Assembly (NCBI GenBank): GCA_002452815.1
Contig: DKFM01000009.1
Coordinates: 9,939 to 73,938 of the forward strand
Origin: Rhodobacteraceae bacterium UBA6796
GTDB lineage: Bacteria > Pseudomonadota > Alphaproteobacteria > Rhodobacterales > Rhodobacteraceae
Length of the DNA stretch: 64,000 bases
Direction: 5' to 3'
The translations under genes were made by a program, and so were the position numbers. The first letter of the stretch is position 1, and each line of letters begins with the position of its first letter. Below, piece after piece: positions 63,196 to 64,000 of this stretch. The notes under the pieces were generated by a model. It was given only the letters and a program-made list of their open reading frames with translations, was not told the DNA's origin and ran no database searches.

Positions 63196-63918
63196 ATGTC
63201 GGTGTTATCGGATGCGTTCGCACAGCTGCTCGATCTGGATGCGCACCCGGCGCTTGCCCGGCATGCCCTGCGCCGCACGGACGATTTTCTGAACCTCGCG
63301 CAGGGGATCTACAGCGAAACGCTGCTTCTGACCGCCGAGGGGCCGCGCCCGGTCGGGCGCGTGGCCGAGGGCGATCTGGTGATGACCTTCGATCATGGCC
63401 TGCGCCCTGTGCGCTGGGTCGAGCGGTTCGACTTCACCCGGCTGAGTGGCGATCTGCCCGAGGCGATCTGGCCCCTGCGGGTGCCCGCCGGGCTGTTCGG
63501 CAATGCCCAGGAACGGTTTCTGGCCCCCGAGCAATGCCTTCTGCTGGAAAGCGACCTTGCCGAGGTCGAACTGGGCGATCCCTTCATTCTGGTGCCCGCC
63601 CGGGTGCTGGGCCTGCTGCCGCAGGTCGAGCGGGTCGCGCCGGCGTCCGCCCGCACGATCCACCGGCTGCGTTTCGCGCAGCCCGAACTGGTGATGGCCG
63701 CCAATGGCGCCGTGCTGCTGTGCGAGACCGGCTCGATCTTCGATCACTGGCGAGGCTTCGCAGAAGAGGACCACGGGCCGCTTCTGTCCTATACCAGCCT
63801 GCCGTTCGATATGGCGCGCGACCTGCTGAGCCGTGAAATCCAGCAAGACGGCGGCATTGCCGCGCATCTGGAAAAGCACCTCATGCGGATGAACCAGCAC
63901 CTGCGCGTGGCAGGGTAA
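63196..63918 (+). CDS. Hint-domain (Hedgehog/intein) protein
   Basis: A 240-residue protein of the Hint_2 type. LAQGIYSETLLLTAEGPRPV then GRVAEGDLVMTFDHGLRPVR give the Hint start fold, and ERFLAPEQCLLLESDLAE the second block. The canonical leading Cys is replaced by Ser (GIYSETLLL), so autocleavage is doubtful. Such proteins are common in Rhodobacterales, often secreted with RTX-type partners. A GTG three codons upstream is an alternative start. Confidence 0.8.
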   Translation: MSVLSDAFAQLLDLDAHPALARHALRRTDDFLNLAQGIYSETLLLTAEGPRPVGRVAEGDLVMTFDHGLRPVRWVERFDFTRLSGDLPEAIWPLRVPAGLFGNAQERFLAPEQCLLLESDLAEVELGDPFILVPARVLGLLPQVERVAPASARTIHRLRFAQPELVMAANGAVLLCETGSIFDHWRGFAEEDHGPLLSYTSLPFDMARDLLSREIQQDGGIAAHLEKHLMRMNQHLRVAG

Positions 63919-64000
63919 GCGGAGGGAGCCGGCCCTAGGTGTCTCGTTCAGCGCGGTTTCTTCAGCCTATCCAGGCCTAGGCTCAGGACTCATAACCAGA
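63919..64000. other. Right-edge stretch with no readable gene
   Basis: Two CCTAGG-containing segments (GGCCCTAGGTGTCTCG and CCAGGCCTAGGCTCAGG) occur close together. It may be the edge of an insertion sequence or promoter DNA, but it cannot be resolved from 80 bases. Confidence 0.3.

Noticed and set aside
1..64000. CRISPR array, prophage or rRNA operon
   Set aside because: No regularly spaced identical repeats, no phage structural or integrase gene, and no rRNA sequence were seen.

Overview
The window looks like chromosomal DNA of a Rhodobacter-type alphaproteobacterium (Rhodobacteraceae). The evidence is the high-GC coding style and alphaproteobacterial gene orders such as aroA-cmk-rpsA-ihfB-lapA-trpF-trpB and miaB-phoH-ybeY-corC-lnt-metK-trmB. 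A SAM/SAH-type riboswitch, described mainly from Rhodobacterales, lies before metK. Three TRAP-type DctP/Q/M gene types, FnrL-like and Zur-like sites, and short family-typical intergenic palindromes fit as well. No rRNA, CRISPR array, complete prophage or complete insertion sequence was found.

Layout. 1-137 is the start of purM. A CAT-anticodon tRNA (277-352) is followed by a short AT-richer stretch with an ATP-grasp (TupA-like) gene and a glycosyltransferase-like gene, probably a small acquired surface-glycan island. 2.6-8.8 kb holds a tiny hypothetical gene, an RND efflux pair, a MYG1-family gene and the NDUFS4-like complex I gene. A structured leader or small RNA lies between that gene and uvrB. 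11.3-13.2 kb carries a periplasmic rhodanese, an orphan ParA ATPase and a monooxygenase-fold protein. 13.2-25.1 kb is a metabolic region with two TRAP transporters and an RpiR regulator. Its second half combines an N-formylglutamate amidohydrolase-like enzyme, a TRAP carrier, a glutamine-synthetase-like ligase, an aldehyde dehydrogenase and an iron alcohol dehydrogenase. This set is consistent with a gamma-glutamylated catabolic route for an amino alcohol or similar amine.

25.2-29.0 kb holds a His-rich hypothetical gene and a YjbH/YjbF exopolysaccharide pair facing a small YjbE-like exported protein. 29.3-32.5 kb is the zinc uptake locus (znuB-znuC-zur divergent from znuA, with two tandem Zur-like operators). 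32.5-34.9 kb has a degenerate DgoK-like protein, aldose epimerase and a GbsR/MarR regulator. 34.9-36.4 kb is an unusual trio: two exported PepSY-like proteins with poly-acidic tails and a membrane-bound LuxR-type regulator. 36.6-54.2 kb is mostly housekeeping on the minus strand: tryptophan, shikimate, translation, tRNA modification, envelope and SAM synthesis.

54.4-58.8 kb begins with a conserved hypothetical gene and continues as cydDC, then cydABX (58.9-61.9 kb) behind an FnrL-like box. This encodes the high-affinity bd oxidase and its assembly ABC exporter. A small iron-related operon ending in hemP, tRNA-Gly, tRNA-Ser and a Hint-domain protein close the window.

The best candidates for something undescribed are the amine/gamma-glutamyl cluster, the poly-Asp PepSY/LuxR trio, the structured RNA before the NDUFS4-like gene, and a short Trp/Gly/Tyr-rich domain shared by two neighbouring envelope proteins. 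Starts were placed by ribosome-binding site, family length and overlap; where two starts are plausible this is stated.
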